DNA of 64,000 nucleotides from Faecalibacterium sp. HTF-F (GCF_023347535.1 NZ_CP094473.1:1240001-1304000), one strand, 5' to 3'; positions 52,334-60,877 are shown, counted from the first letter of the stretch. The notes: generated by a model not told the origin, from the sequence alone. Numbers and translations: made by a program.

Positions 52334-52470
52334 CCTCGCCCTCTCAGTCACCTGCGGTGACAGCTCTCCCAAAGGGAGAGCCCTTGGCATAAAGATGCAC
52401 TGTATGTGGATTGCCAAAGGCTCCCACTTTGGGGGAGCTGTCGAGCGAATGCGAGACTGAGAGGGCGAGG
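52334..52470 (+). repeat. Dispersed palindromic repeat, copy C
   Basis: CCTCGCCCTCTCAGTC ... GACTGAGAGGGCGAGG, with inner TCACCTGCGGTGA, CTCTCCCAAAGGGAGAG and TCGAGCGAATGCGAGA hairpin arms. Located between lon and engB. Confidence 0.9.
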
Positions 52471-52538
52471 CCGCTGTCCGGGAGAATCTGTCCCGACGGG
52501 ATATATTTGAAAGACGTACCACAAGAAAGGAAAGCTCC

Positions 52539-53138
52539 ATGAATTACAACAAAGCTGATTTCATTGCCAGCTACGGCATTTCCAGCCAGCTGCCCGAGAG
52601 CGACCGCCCGGAACTGAGCTTTTCGGGGCGGTCCAACGTGGGCAAATCCAGCCTCATCAATAAGCTGTGCAGCCGCAAAAACCTCGCCCGCGTGTCCAGC
52701 ACGCCGGGCAAAACGGCCACCATCAATTTCTATTCGGTGGACGACTGCTATTTTGTGGATCTGCCCGGCTATGGCTACGCCAAGGTGAGCAACGCTGACC
52801 GTGAGCGCTGGGACGACCTCATCAACAGCTATTTTGAGGCCCCGCGCAACCACACCCTGCTGGTGCAGCTGCTGGACTGCCGCCATGCACCCAGCGCTGA
52901 CGATGAGCAGATGCTGCGCTACCTGCACTATCACCAGATTCCCTATGTGGTGGCCCTGACCAAGGCTGATAAGCTCAAAAAGAGCCAGCTGGCCAAGACG
53001 CTGGAAGACTTTGAAAACCTCTGCCGCCCCTATGGCTGCCAGAAGGTGGTGCTGACCAGCGGCGAGAATGGCTACGGCATCCCGGAGCTGCAGGCGGTGC
53101 TAAACGCCGCTGTGGCCGGGGAACAGGAAGCGGAGTAA
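52539..53138 (+). CDS. engB: Ribosome biogenesis GTP-binding protein YihA/YsxC
   Basis: The 199-residue GTPase has GRSNVGKSSLINKLC (G1), STPGKTATINFY (G2), DLPGYGYAKV (G3) and TKADKL (G4). It aids 50S subunit assembly. Its neighbour lon upstream is a conserved pairing in Bacillota. AAAGGAAAGCTCC precedes the ATG. Confidence 0.96.
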   Translation: MNYNKADFIASYGISSQLPESDRPELSFSGRSNVGKSSLINKLCSRKNLARVSSTPGKTATINFYSVDDCYFVDLPGYGYAKVSNADRERWDDLINSYFEAPRNHTLLVQLLDCRHAPSADDEQMLRYLHYHQIPYVVALTKADKLKKSQLAKTLEDFENLCRPYGCQKVVLTSGENGYGIPELQAVLNAAVAGEQEAE

Positions 53139-53141
53139 ACC

Positions 53142-53891
53142 ATGGCCTACAACGAATTTGCCTATTTCTACGATGAATTCAACGGCGAGGCCGATTATGA
53201 CGCGCTGTATGCGCACATCCGTGCCGAACTGCAAGCCCATGGCATCCAGGACGGCATCCTTGCCGACCTTGGCTGCGGTACCGGTGAGCTGACCCTGATG
53301 CTCACGCAGGCGGGCTATGATATGATCGGCATTGACCAGTCAGAGGAAATGCTCTGCGTTGTGCGGGACAAGGCCGAACAGCTGGGCCTTTCCGGCAGGC
53401 TGCTGCTTTTGCGGCAGGATCTGCTCAAGCTAGATCTGTACGGCACCATCCGGGGCGCAGTGTCCACCTTTGACACCTTCAACCACATCCCGGATCTGGA
53501 CACGGCCATTGCCAACGCAGGCTTCTTTATGGAGAAGGACGGCGTGTTCCTCTTTGATATGAACACGCCCTACAAGCACCGGAACGTGTTGGGCGACAAC
53601 GAATTCACCTTTGAGGAAGAGGATGCCGCCTGTGTGTGGCGCAACCACTACGATGCCGTGAACCGCCGTGTGGAGATCACCGTGGACATCGACTACCACG
53701 AGACCGGCGAGCACTTCCACGAGCAGTTCTACGAGTACACCTACGACCTTGACACCATCCGCACCGCGCTGGAAAAGCACGGCTTTGCGCTGGAAAGCGT
53801 CTGCGATGGCGAGACCTTCGGCCCGCTGACCGAGGACAGCCAGCGCTATTTCTTCTGCGCAGTCAAGCAGTATACACAATTGGAGGAATAA
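53142..53891 (+). CDS. Class I SAM-dependent methyltransferase
   Basis: The 249-residue protein starts MAYNEFAYFYDEFNGEADYDALYAHI, has motif I ILADLGCGTGELTLMLTQAGYDMIGIDQSEEML, and a C-terminal sheet of the Ubie/small-molecule type. It follows engB by 3 bp and precedes hslO by 3 bp, so the three form an operon. The substrate is not readable. Confidence 0.9.
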   Translation: MAYNEFAYFYDEFNGEADYDALYAHIRAELQAHGIQDGILADLGCGTGELTLMLTQAGYDMIGIDQSEEMLCVVRDKAEQLGLSGRLLLLRQDLLKLDLYGTIRGAVSTFDTFNHIPDLDTAIANAGFFMEKDGVFLFDMNTPYKHRNVLGDNEFTFEEEDAACVWRNHYDAVNRRVEITVDIDYHETGEHFHEQFYEYTYDLDTIRTALEKHGFALESVCDGETFGPLTEDSQRYFFCAVKQYTQLEE

Positions 53892-53894
53892 CCT

Positions 53895-54806
53895 ATGGCA
53901 AATCTGATCCGCGGCCTGTCGGAGAACGGCGGCGTCGTGTTCTGCGGCGTGGACTCCACCCAGATCGTCCGCAAGGCCGAAAAGCTGCACACCACCAGCG
54001 CCACCTGCAGCGCGGCACTGGGTCGTCTGCTCACCGGCGCAGCCCTGATGGGCTCCATGCTCAAGGACGACCGCGATAAGATCACCCTGCGTGTGTCCGG
54101 CGGCGGCCCCGCCGGCGTGGTCATTGCCTGCACCGACGGTACCGGCAACGTGAAAGGATGCATCGATAACCCGCTGGTGGAGCTGCCTGCAAAGCCGAAC
54201 GGCCATCTGGATGTGGGCGGCGCTGTGGGCAAAGACGGTGTGCTCACCGTCATCCGGGACAACAGCCTGCAAAAGGAGCCTACCGTGGGTCAGGTGCCGC
54301 TGGTCTCCGGCGAGATCGCCGAGGATCTGACCGCCTACTACGCCTACAGCGAGCAGGTGCCCACCGTCATGGCACTGGGCGTGCTGGTGGACAAGGACCT
54401 GTCCATCCTGTGCGCAGGCGGTTTTATGGTGCAGCTGCTGCCCGGTGCTACCGATGCAGAGATCGATCAGCTGGAAAAAAATATCGCAGCCATGCCTTCC
54501 GTCACCACCATGCTGCACGAGGGCAAGACCCCCGAGGACATGATGCAGCTGGCTCTGGCGGGTTTTGAACCCAACGTGCTGGACGAGCGCGACGTGCACT
54601 ACCAGTGCGACTGCAGTGCGGAACGCACGAAGGAAATGCTGTTCAGCCTTGGCCGCAAGGAGCTGGTGAAAATGCGTGACGAGGACCCGAACTGTGAAGT
54701 GGTGTGCCACTTCTGTCACAGCAAGTACCAGTACGACCTGAACGACCTGATCGCGGAGTATGACGCGCAGGCAGCGGAACGTGCCGCTGCAGAGCAGGGG
54801 ACTTGA
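53895..54806 (+). CDS. hslO: Hsp33 redox-regulated chaperone
   Basis: The 303-residue protein has a N-terminal AADCxxxGxRxxR-like chaperone core (RLLTGAALMGSMLKDDRDKITLRVSGGGPAG, GQVPLVSGEIAEDLTAYYAYSEQVPT) and the redox-switch cysteines YQCDC and CHFCHSKYQY, i.e. CXC and CXXC. Oxidation by HOCl or peroxide with heat turns the holdase on. The stop codon overlaps the promoter of the small antisense RNA that follows. Confidence 0.95.
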   Translation: MANLIRGLSENGGVVFCGVDSTQIVRKAEKLHTTSATCSAALGRLLTGAALMGSMLKDDRDKITLRVSGGGPAGVVIACTDGTGNVKGCIDNPLVELPAKPNGHLDVGGAVGKDGVLTVIRDNSLQKEPTVGQVPLVSGEIAEDLTAYYAYSEQVPTVMALGVLVDKDLSILCAGGFMVQLLPGATDAEIDQLEKNIAAMPSVTTMLHEGKTPEDMMQLALAGFEPNVLDERDVHYQCDCSAERTKEMLFSLGRKELVKMRDEDPNCEVVCHFCHSKYQYDLNDLIAEYDAQAAERAAAEQGT

Positions 54807-54831
54807 CAAACCGCTAAAAAACAACTATACT
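54803..54831 (+). promoter_or_regulatory. Promoter of the antitoxin-like RNA
   Basis: TTGACA (54803-54808), 17 bp, TATACT (54826-54831); it overlaps the hslO stop codon. Confidence 0.85.
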
Positions 54832-54837
54832 ACAAAT

Positions 54838-54935
54838 AGAAAAGGCGCTGTCCGCAATGGTCAGCTCCTTCCGGTTAGATCAATAAGAATGACCGCCACG
54901 GTTTGGAGATTGGGGCGGTCATTTCTTATTGTTAT
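54838..54935 (+). ncRNA. Antitoxin-like RNA (type I TA candidate)
   Basis: About 95 nt, with its own near-consensus promoter, ends at a bidirectional terminator AATAAGAATGACCGCC / GGCGGTCATTTCTTATT (54882-54930). Its last about 17 bases overlap the 3' end of the convergent toxin-like gene. Its 5' word GGCGCTGTCCGCAATGGTC resembles GGTGCTGTCTGCAAG...GGTC in the toxin mRNA leader. Confidence 0.6.
54882..54930. terminator. Shared bidirectional terminator of the toxin-antitoxin pair
   Basis: Arms 54882-54897 and 54914-54930. Confidence 0.85.
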
Positions 54936-55029
54936 GGATCTCTTTGAAGATTGCCCATGCGATCTGAAATGTAATCCCAACTGTGCCGCCAACAATGACG
55001 AACAGCTGCAGAACATCGTTCAACACCAT
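54919..55029 (-). CDS. Holin-like type I toxin candidate, 36 residues
   Basis: The peptide (MVLNDVLQLFVIVGGTVGITF..., ending KEIHNNKK) has one membrane helix and a short basic tail, the form of Fst/TxpA/holin-like toxins of Bacillota type I systems. GGAAGGGGGG lies upstream of ATG 55029. The mRNA has a long (about 130-nt) leader with a hairpin at its 5' end, and overlaps an antisense RNA at its 3' end. Toxicity is inference. Confidence 0.65.
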   Translation of the reverse strand: MVLNDVLQLFVIVGGTVGITFQIAWAIFKEIHNNKK

Positions 55030-55141
55030 GATGCATCCCCCCTTCCGCGTTTGCGAACGGGGGAACAAACAATAAGCTTTTACGTCCCCCGGACGCTTGC
55101 CGGAGGGAAGCATGACCACCTGCGCTTGCAGACAGCACCTT

Positions 55142-55198
55142 AACGCCACCCTTTTGGGGTGGCATTTTTAGTTTAGCATACTTTTTGACGAATTACAA
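55142..55198 (-). promoter_or_regulatory. Promoter and 5' hairpin of the toxin-like mRNA
   Basis: On the minus strand TTGTAA (55198-55193), 17 bp, TGC-TAAACT (55175-55170), then the hairpin GCCACCC-CAAAA-GGGTGGC at the RNA's 5' end. Confidence 0.75.
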
Positions 55199-55209
55199 CG
55201 GGAATCCTT

Positions 55210-56352
55210 TCACCCGCAAATATCAGCCACAACGGTATACGTCACGGTGTAATTCAACCTGCCGTCGTTCACAGTGCAGTCCTCTTTGCGGGCAATGCGC
55301 TCCGCATCCGGCCATGCGGCGTACAAAGCCTGCAGGCTCTGCAGCCGGGCCAGTGCCGCCGCCTGCTCCTCGGTGCGGCAGAGCGTTTCCGGCTGCTGCC
55401 CGTACCGGCAGGTCTCCCGGATGGAGCAGGGGAGCGCAAGGCCAAGCAAAGGCAGCTCCGGCTGGTAATGCCGGGCGGTGAGAACGGCGTTTTTCGGCGC
55501 AGACGCGGCAGGCAGGGCAAATGCCTGCCCGAACACCAAAAGCTCTATGCTGTGGGTACAGCCTCCGGTGTATTGAAAGATATTCTCTTCCAGCAGCACA
55601 GTGCGGGTGTCGTTCCATTCAAACTGCGCAAGCACCGTCCCGGCGGCGGGGGCAAAGATCAGCGTACCGTCGCGCTCACTGCGCGCCGTGCCAATGAGGC
55701 CCTGCCCGGCTTCCACCTGCTGCCCGGGCACCACCAGCATGGTGCCGCTGACAAGGTTCGTGCGCACCACGGTGCCGCTGCATCGGGCCCGGATGCCGTG
55801 CAGCGTCCCGGCGGCAATGTCGGGCTTGGGCTTGGCCGCAGCGGCTTCCACTTCCAGCCGTCCTTTGGCAAAATTCAGGCTGGCCCATGAGAACTCACCA
55901 CTGTGCAGCAGGGCGTATTCCCCGGCGGCGAGCTTTGCTTCGGTCACGGCAGAGCCGGGCTGCAGGCCCGCCTCTCGCAGGATGGCAGACGTCCGCGCAG
56001 CCTGTCCGGCGGTGAGGGTGGAGACGTCAGCAAACCAGATGAACTGCTGCGTCCAGAGCAAAAGCGGCAGAAACACCGCCAGCCCGGCCCAGAGCCCGGC
56101 CCGGCGCAGCAACGGGCGCACCCGGAAGTACAGCCCCTGCTTCTTGCGCACCCGCAGCCGTACCCGGTATCTGTGGGCCAAAGCAGCAAGGCGCGGATAC
56201 TGCCGGGCGGCACAGTGGCCGCAGAAGCCCCCGGGCAGAGCCGTCACGCCGTAGAGATGCAGCCCGGCCCGGGCGGCAGCGGTGAGCAGGGCCTCGGTGC
56301 TGCCGCTGCGTGCAGTGAACTCCACTGCGGCCCAAAGCCTTACCGGTTCCAT
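55210..56352 (-). CDS. yqfD: Sporulation protein YqfD family
   Basis: The 380-residue protein has an N-terminal domain (VEFTARSGSTEALLTAAARAGLHLYGV), one membrane segment (LWAGLAVFLPLLLWTQQFIW) near residue 90, and an extracytoplasmic C-terminal domain. This matches YqfD (PF06898). In spore formers YqfC/YqfD act in engulfment. It is preceded by yqfC with 12-bp spacing, the conserved order. Confidence 0.85.
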   Translation of the reverse strand: MEPVRLWAAVEFTARSGSTEALLTAAARAGLHLYGVTALPGGFCGHCAARQYPRLAALAHRYRVRLRVRKKQGLYFRVRPLLRRAGLWAGLAVFLPLLLWTQQFIWFADVSTLTAGQAARTSAILREAGLQPGSAVTEAKLAAGEYALLHSGEFSWASLNFAKGRLEVEAAAAKPKPDIAAGTLHGIRARCSGTVVRTNLVSGTMLVVPGQQVEAGQGLIGTARSERDGTLIFAPAAGTVLAQFEWNDTRTVLLEENIFQYTGGCTHSIELLVFGQAFALPAASAPKNAVLTARHYQPELPLLGLALPCSIRETCRYGQQPETLCRTEEQAAALARLQSLQALYAAWPDAERIARKEDCTVNDGRLNYTVTYTVVADICG

Positions 56353-56363
56353 GGGGGCACCTC

Positions 56364-56648
56364 CTATTCATCTGCGAAGTCCGTCCGCAGAAAGCGGCCC
56401 CGCAGGGTCAGGCGGGTGGCGGTGAGGGTGATGATCTTCAGCTCATCGCCGTGAACGGTGAAACGGCCATGGGGCATCTGCAGGCAAAGACAGTCCGGGC
56501 TGTAGGTCAGGATGCACCGGAAATGCTCGATCTCCATCTGTCCGCCGCTCAGGTAGACGGCGGGTGTGCGGTAAAACCCCTTGGGCGGCTGACGGAACAG
56601 TGCTGCAAGCCAGCGGTGCGGCGGCTGCGTTTTGTGCTTGGCCCACAT
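56364..56648 (-). CDS. yqfC: YqfC/YabP family sporulation protein
   Basis: The 94-residue protein (from ATG 56648, with GGAGGGAG upstream) has the YabP/YqfC beta-rich fold pattern: PAVYLSGGQMEIEHFRCILTYSPDCLCLQMPHGRFTVHGDELKIITLTATRLTLRGRF. It pairs with yqfD. A slightly longer start at ATG 56663 is possible. Confidence 0.85.
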   Translation of the reverse strand: MWAKHKTQPPHRWLAALFRQPPKGFYRTPAVYLSGGQMEIEHFRCILTYSPDCLCLQMPHGRFTVHGDELKIITLTATRLTLRGRFLRTDFADE

Positions 56649-56720
56649 GCCACTCCCTCCCATCCCGCAGTTCTGCCCGCGGCGCGCTGCTACATATATA
56701 TGGATGCGGAGGGCTTGCTT

Positions 56721-57815
56721 ATGAATCGAACCCACAAATTCCGGCAGGGGCTGCTGCTGGCGCTGGCAATGTTCACGGCAGTTTTGGTGTTTGCCGCACC
56801 GCAGCGCTGCGCGGATGCCCTGCATGCAGGCCTTGTGCTCTGCGGCGGGCCGCTGCTGGTATCGCTGTTTCCATTCCTCATCGTTTCGGCGCTGCTCATG
56901 GGCTGCGGGGCCGGACCGCTGCTGGGCTTTGCGTTCCAGCCGGCAGCCCGGGTCATCGGGGTGCGGGCAAAGGCCGCAGGCAGTGTGCTGCTCATAGGTT
57001 TTCTGGGCGGGTTTGCACCGGCAGCGGCCGCAGCGGCACAGGCGGTACGCACCGGTCAGCTGACGCCCCGGCAGGCATCGGCGCTGCTGCCTGCCTGTGT
57101 GTGCAGCGGGCCGTCCTTTGTCATCCTCACGGTAGGGGAGCAGATGCTGGGCAGCCGGGCGCTGGGGGTGCGGTTGTTTGCAGCCCAGCTGCTGGCGGGG
57201 TATCTTACGGCTGCGCTGCTCTGCCGGATGCAGGGCGGTGCCGGACAGTGTCTGCCCGCAAAGGCAGAGGATATCCCGCCGCCCACTCTGGATGCCGTGG
57301 TGTCGCAGGCAGCGGTCACGTACCTGAAACTGTGCGGTTTTGTGCTGTATTTCCGGCTGCTGGCGGCGGGAGTGGAGACTTTGCTGCCAAAACCGTGGTC
57401 GGTGCTGCCTGCAATGTTGCTGGAGGTTTGCTCCGGCTGCGACTGCGCGTCCCGCACCGGACTGTGGGCCAGCACCCTTTGCTGTGCAGCCCTCAGCATG
57501 CAGGGAGCCTCGGTGCTTTTGCAGGTGCGTACTATCTGCCCGCCGGAGGTGTCACTGAGGCCATTGCTGGCCGCGCGGGTGCTGCATCTGCCCCTGTCAC
57601 TGGCACTGTTCTGGCTGGTGATGCCGGGGACAGAGCAGGCTGTGCAGGCGTTCAGCACCCTGTCCGGGCGGGTGGCGGTCATGCACCGCGTGCCGCTGGA
57701 CTGCGCGCTGCTGGCCTTTGCCGTGTGCTGCATTACTGTGGCAGAGCTGCAGAAGAGGTGCAGCGGACAGTGCGGGGCGCTCCATGACCAACACAAAAAG
57801 ACCGCTGCACGTTGA
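56721..57815 (+). CDS. YlbJ-like sporulation integral membrane protein
   Basis: The 364-residue protein has about eight membrane segments and nucleoside-recognition-type motifs: LVSLFPFLIVSALLMGCG, LLIGFLGGFAPAAAAAAQ and CSGPSFVILTVGEQMLGS. YlbJ is needed for spore cortex formation in Bacillus. Start ATG 56721 after GGAGGG. It is divergent from yqfC and ends in a terminator shared with copA. Confidence 0.75.
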   Translation: MNRTHKFRQGLLLALAMFTAVLVFAAPQRCADALHAGLVLCGGPLLVSLFPFLIVSALLMGCGAGPLLGFAFQPAARVIGVRAKAAGSVLLIGFLGGFAPAAAAAAQAVRTGQLTPRQASALLPACVCSGPSFVILTVGEQMLGSRALGVRLFAAQLLAGYLTAALLCRMQGGAGQCLPAKAEDIPPPTLDAVVSQAAVTYLKLCGFVLYFRLLAAGVETLLPKPWSVLPAMLLEVCSGCDCASRTGLWASTLCCAALSMQGASVLLQVRTICPPEVSLRPLLAARVLHLPLSLALFWLVMPGTEQAVQAFSTLSGRVAVMHRVPLDCALLAFAVCCITVAELQKRCSGQCGALHDQHKKTAAR

Positions 57816-57835
57816 TGTTTCGTGCAGCGGTCTTT
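57797..57835. terminator. Bidirectional terminator
   Basis: AAAGACCGCTGCACG and CGTGCAGCGGTCTTT arms. Confidence 0.93.
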
Positions 57836-57858
57836 CGCTTGCGGTCAGGCTGTTTGGG

Positions 57859-58068
57859 TCACTGGATGTCGGTTACGGGATAGTCCTGATCCTCAACGGC
57901 CTTTTTCAGCACGTCATCGGCGACATCGGCGTTCAGGGTGACTATGGCGGTGCCGGCCTCGTGGCTCACCACGGCCTCGGTCACTTCGGGCAGGGCTTCC
58001 AGAGCCTTCTTTACGCGGGCCTCGCAGTGGCCGCACATCATGCCTTCAACCTTCAGGGTCTTTTTCAT
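57859..58068 (-). CDS. Possible internally initiated CopZ-like chaperone
   Basis: Inside copA, ATG 58068 is preceded by AAGGAGGA (58083-58076) with a 7-base spacer, an ideal ribosome site. Translation from it would give the 69-residue HMA domain MKKTLKVEGMMCGHCEARV... in the same frame. This is inference; it may also be a vestige of a former copA-copZ gene pair. Confidence 0.5.
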   Translation of the reverse strand: MKKTLKVEGMMCGHCEARVKKALEALPEVTEAVVSHEAGTAIVTLNADVADDVLKKAVEDQDYPVTDIQ

Positions 58069-60429
58069 AGCAGTGTCCTCCTTGATGGAACTCTCTTTAT
58101 TCTCATCCACTGCGGGCTGCGTGAGGGCAGCAGGCAGGGAAGCGGCGTTTTTGGGTGCACGGTCATGCTTGGTGCTGTGCACATCGAACAGATTCAGACG
58201 CAGGGCATTGCTCACCACGCAGAAGCTGGAAAGGCTCATGGCGGCGGCACCGAACATCGGGTTCAGGGTCAGGCCGAAGGGGATGAACACACCGGCCGCC
58301 AGCGGGATGCCGATGATGTTGTAGATAAAGGCCCAGAACAGATTTTCGTGGATGTTGCGCAGGGCAGCGCGGCTCAGGCGGATGGCAGCAGGTACGTCCG
58401 AAAGACGGGAGTTCATCAGCACCACGTCTGCCGCGTCAATGGCAACATCGGTGCCTGCGCCGATGGCAATGCCGGTGTCGGCACGGGTCAGAGCCGGGGC
58501 GTCGTTGATGCCATCGCCCACCATCGTCACCTTGCCGTAGGCCTGCAGCTGGCGGATGACAGCTTCCTTGCCGTCAGGCAGCACGCCTGCAATGACCTCG
58601 TCCACACCTGCCTGCCTGCCGATGGCGTCGGCAGTGCGCTGGTTGTCGCCGGTGAGCATCACCACGCGGATGCCCATGGCCTGCAGCTCCCGGATGGCAC
58701 GGGGACTGTCCTCCTTGAGGGTGTCGGCCACTGCAATGATGCCCAGCAGATGGCCCGCCCCGCCGAAGAAGAGGGGAGTCTTGCCCTGTGCGGAGAGGGC
58801 TGCGGCCTTCTCCTGCAGCTGTGCAGGCACGGTGACTTTGGTACCAATAAAGGACGCGCTTCCGCCAAAGATCTCCACGCCGTCTAGCTTTGCAGCCAGA
58901 CCGTTGCCCGGCAGTGCAGTAAAGTCGGATACCTCGGGGGCGGCGAGCTTCTGCTCGTCGGTGCAGGCCAGCACGGCCTTGGCCAGCGGATGCTCGCTCT
59001 TGCGTTCCAGTGCGGCGGCAAGGGTGAGCAGCTCGGTCTCGGAAACGCCACCGGCGGGCAGAATGTCGGTGACCTTGGGCTCACCGCTGGTGATGGTGCC
59101 GGTCTTGTCCAAAGCCACGATCTGGGTGCGGCCTGCAGCTTCCAGCGAAGCGGCGGTCTTGAACAGGATACCATTTTTGGCACCCAACCCGTTGCCTACC
59201 ATGATGGCAACGGGCGTAGCCAGACCCAGCGCACAGGGACAGCTGATGACCAGCACGGAAATGCCGCGGGCCAGTGCATAGCCCAGCTCACGGCCCAGCA
59301 GCAGCCACACGATGGTGGTAATCACTGCAATGGAAATGACCGCAGGCACGAAGAAACCGGACACGGTATCGGCGATCTTTGCAATGGGGGCCTTGGTGGC
59401 AGCGGCATCGCTGACCATCTTGATGATCTGGGACAGGGTGGTGTCCTCGCCCACACGGGTGGCCTGACACCGGAGGAAGCCGGACTGGTTGGTGGTGGCG
59501 GCACTTACCTTATCGCCCTCGGCCTTGTCTACGGGGATGCTCTCGCCGGTCAGGGCGCTCTCATTCACGGCGCTGCTGCCTTCCAGCACGATGCCGTCCA
59601 CGGGCACATTCTCGCCCGGGCGCACCACAAAGATGTCTCCCTTCTGCACCTGCTCGATGGGCACAGTCATTTCGGCACCGTCCCGCAGCAGGTTGGCGGT
59701 CTTGGGGGCCAGCTTCATCAGGCTCTTAAGGGCATCGGTGGTCTTGCCCTTGGAACGGGCTTCCAGCATTTTGCCCACCGTGATGAGGGTCAAAATCATG
59801 GCAGCCGATTCGAAGTAGAACTCCATCATATAGTGCATGACCAGCTCATTGTTGCCGTCCACCTGAGCGCGGGTCATGGCGAACAGGGCGTAGGTGCTCC
59901 ACACAAAGCTTGCCATGGAGCCCATGGCCACCAGCGTATCCATGTTGGGAGCGCCGTGGAGTAGCCCTTTGAAGCCGCTGATGAAGAATTTCTGGTTGAT
60001 GACCATTACGATGCCTGCCAGCAGGAGCTGCACAAGGCCCATGGCAATGTGGTTGCCATCAAACCAGTGGGGCAGGGGCCAGCCCCACATCATGTGCCCC
60101 ATGGAAAAGTACATCAGCACCAGCAGAAAGCCCAGTGATGCGATCAGGCGGCGCTTGAGCTTGGGGGTCTCGTGGTCGGTCAGGGCATCAAGGTCGGCAC
60201 TGGTGCCGGGCGCAGCCGAAGCCGTCCCCGCCTTTTTGGGGCTGGCACCGTAGCCTGCATCCTGCACGGCCCGGATGATAGCGGCGTCGGATGCTGTGCC
60301 TTCCACACCCATGGAGTTGGTCAGCAGGCTCACCGAGCAGCTGGTGACGCCGGGCACCTTCTTCACGGCCTTTTCCACCCGGGCAGAGCAGGCCGCGCAG
60401 CTCATGCCGGTAACATTGAATTGTTCCAT
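57859..60429 (-). CDS. copA: Copper-exporting P1B-type ATPase with C-terminal HMA domain
   Basis: The 856-residue protein starts with an HMA domain (FNVTGMSCAACSARVEKAV), followed by eight membrane helices, the SCPCAL metal motif near residue 398, DKTGTITSGEP with the phosphorylated Asp near 441, and GDGINDAPAL. It ends in a second HMA (VEGMMCGHCEARVKKAL) after a charged linker. This C-terminal domain is unusual for CopA and looks like a fused CopZ. CopA pumps Cu(I) out of the cytosol. It follows csoR in one operon. Confidence 0.96.
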   Translation of the reverse strand: MEQFNVTGMSCAACSARVEKAVKKVPGVTSCSVSLLTNSMGVEGTASDAAIIRAVQDAGYGASPKKAGTASAAPGTSADLDALTDHETPKLKRRLIASLGFLLVLMYFSMGHMMWGWPLPHWFDGNHIAMGLVQLLLAGIVMVINQKFFISGFKGLLHGAPNMDTLVAMGSMASFVWSTYALFAMTRAQVDGNNELVMHYMMEFYFESAAMILTLITVGKMLEARSKGKTTDALKSLMKLAPKTANLLRDGAEMTVPIEQVQKGDIFVVRPGENVPVDGIVLEGSSAVNESALTGESIPVDKAEGDKVSAATTNQSGFLRCQATRVGEDTTLSQIIKMVSDAAATKAPIAKIADTVSGFFVPAVISIAVITTIVWLLLGRELGYALARGISVLVISCPCALGLATPVAIMVGNGLGAKNGILFKTAASLEAAGRTQIVALDKTGTITSGEPKVTDILPAGGVSETELLTLAAALERKSEHPLAKAVLACTDEQKLAAPEVSDFTALPGNGLAAKLDGVEIFGGSASFIGTKVTVPAQLQEKAAALSAQGKTPLFFGGAGHLLGIIAVADTLKEDSPRAIRELQAMGIRVVMLTGDNQRTADAIGRQAGVDEVIAGVLPDGKEAVIRQLQAYGKVTMVGDGINDAPALTRADTGIAIGAGTDVAIDAADVVLMNSRLSDVPAAIRLSRAALRNIHENLFWAFIYNIIGIPLAAGVFIPFGLTLNPMFGAAAMSLSSFCVVSNALRLNLFDVHSTKHDRAPKNAASLPAALTQPAVDENKESSIKEDTAMKKTLKVEGMMCGHCEARVKKALEALPEVTEAVVSHEAGTAIVTLNADVADDVLKKAVEDQDYPVTDIQ

Positions 60430-60472
60430 AAAATCTCACTCCTGCGTTCAGTATGCTTGTAAAAGGAGCTTT

Positions 60473-60865
60473 TTATTTCATGAGCTTGGGCAGAAGCTTT
60501 ATCAGTTCGTCCAGCTTTTCCTCGCTGCCCGCGCGCAGGTCGTCAGCGACGCAGGTGGAGATGTGCTGTGCCAGCAGCTCTTTGGAAAAGCTGTTCAGCG
60601 CGGAGTTTGCTGCTGCCACCTGCACAAGAATGTCCACACAGTAGGCGTCTTTTTCCAGCATTCCGCGGATGCCGCGCACCTGACCCTCGATACGGCTGAG
60701 CCGATTGAGCAGGGCCCTGTGCTCCTCAGGGGTGCGGTCTTTGTGGCGGCAGCAGGCTATACCTTCGGTGTCGGCTGCAGCGGGACAGCAGCTTTCGGCA
60801 GCTGCCTCGGGGGCTGTTTGGGCGGGTGTGCCGCAACGGCAGCAGGATTTTTTTTCGTTATCCAT
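60473..60865 (-). CDS. csoR: CsoR/FrmR family metal-sensing repressor
   Basis: The 130-residue protein has a Cys-rich N-terminal extension (KKSCCRCGTP, CC, ACCRHKDR) and the CsoR core LLNRLSRIEGQVRGIRGMLEKDAYCVDILVQVAAANSALNSF, with Cys and downstream HISTC as Cu(I) ligands. It represses itself and copA until Cu(I) binds. A pseudo-palindrome TACCC-TAATG-GGGTA (60878-60892) is next to its start. Confidence 0.93.
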   Translation of the reverse strand: MDNEKKSCCRCGTPAQTAPEAAAESCCPAAADTEGIACCRHKDRTPEEHRALLNRLSRIEGQVRGIRGMLEKDAYCVDILVQVAAANSALNSFSKELLAQHISTCVADDLRAGSEEKLDELIKLLPKLMK

Positions 60866-60877
60866 AAAAATCTCCTT

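Noticed and set aside
56564..57787. Second long frame overlapping the YlbJ-like gene
   Set aside because: Shifted shadow frame; the YlbJ frame has the membrane pattern and ribosome site.
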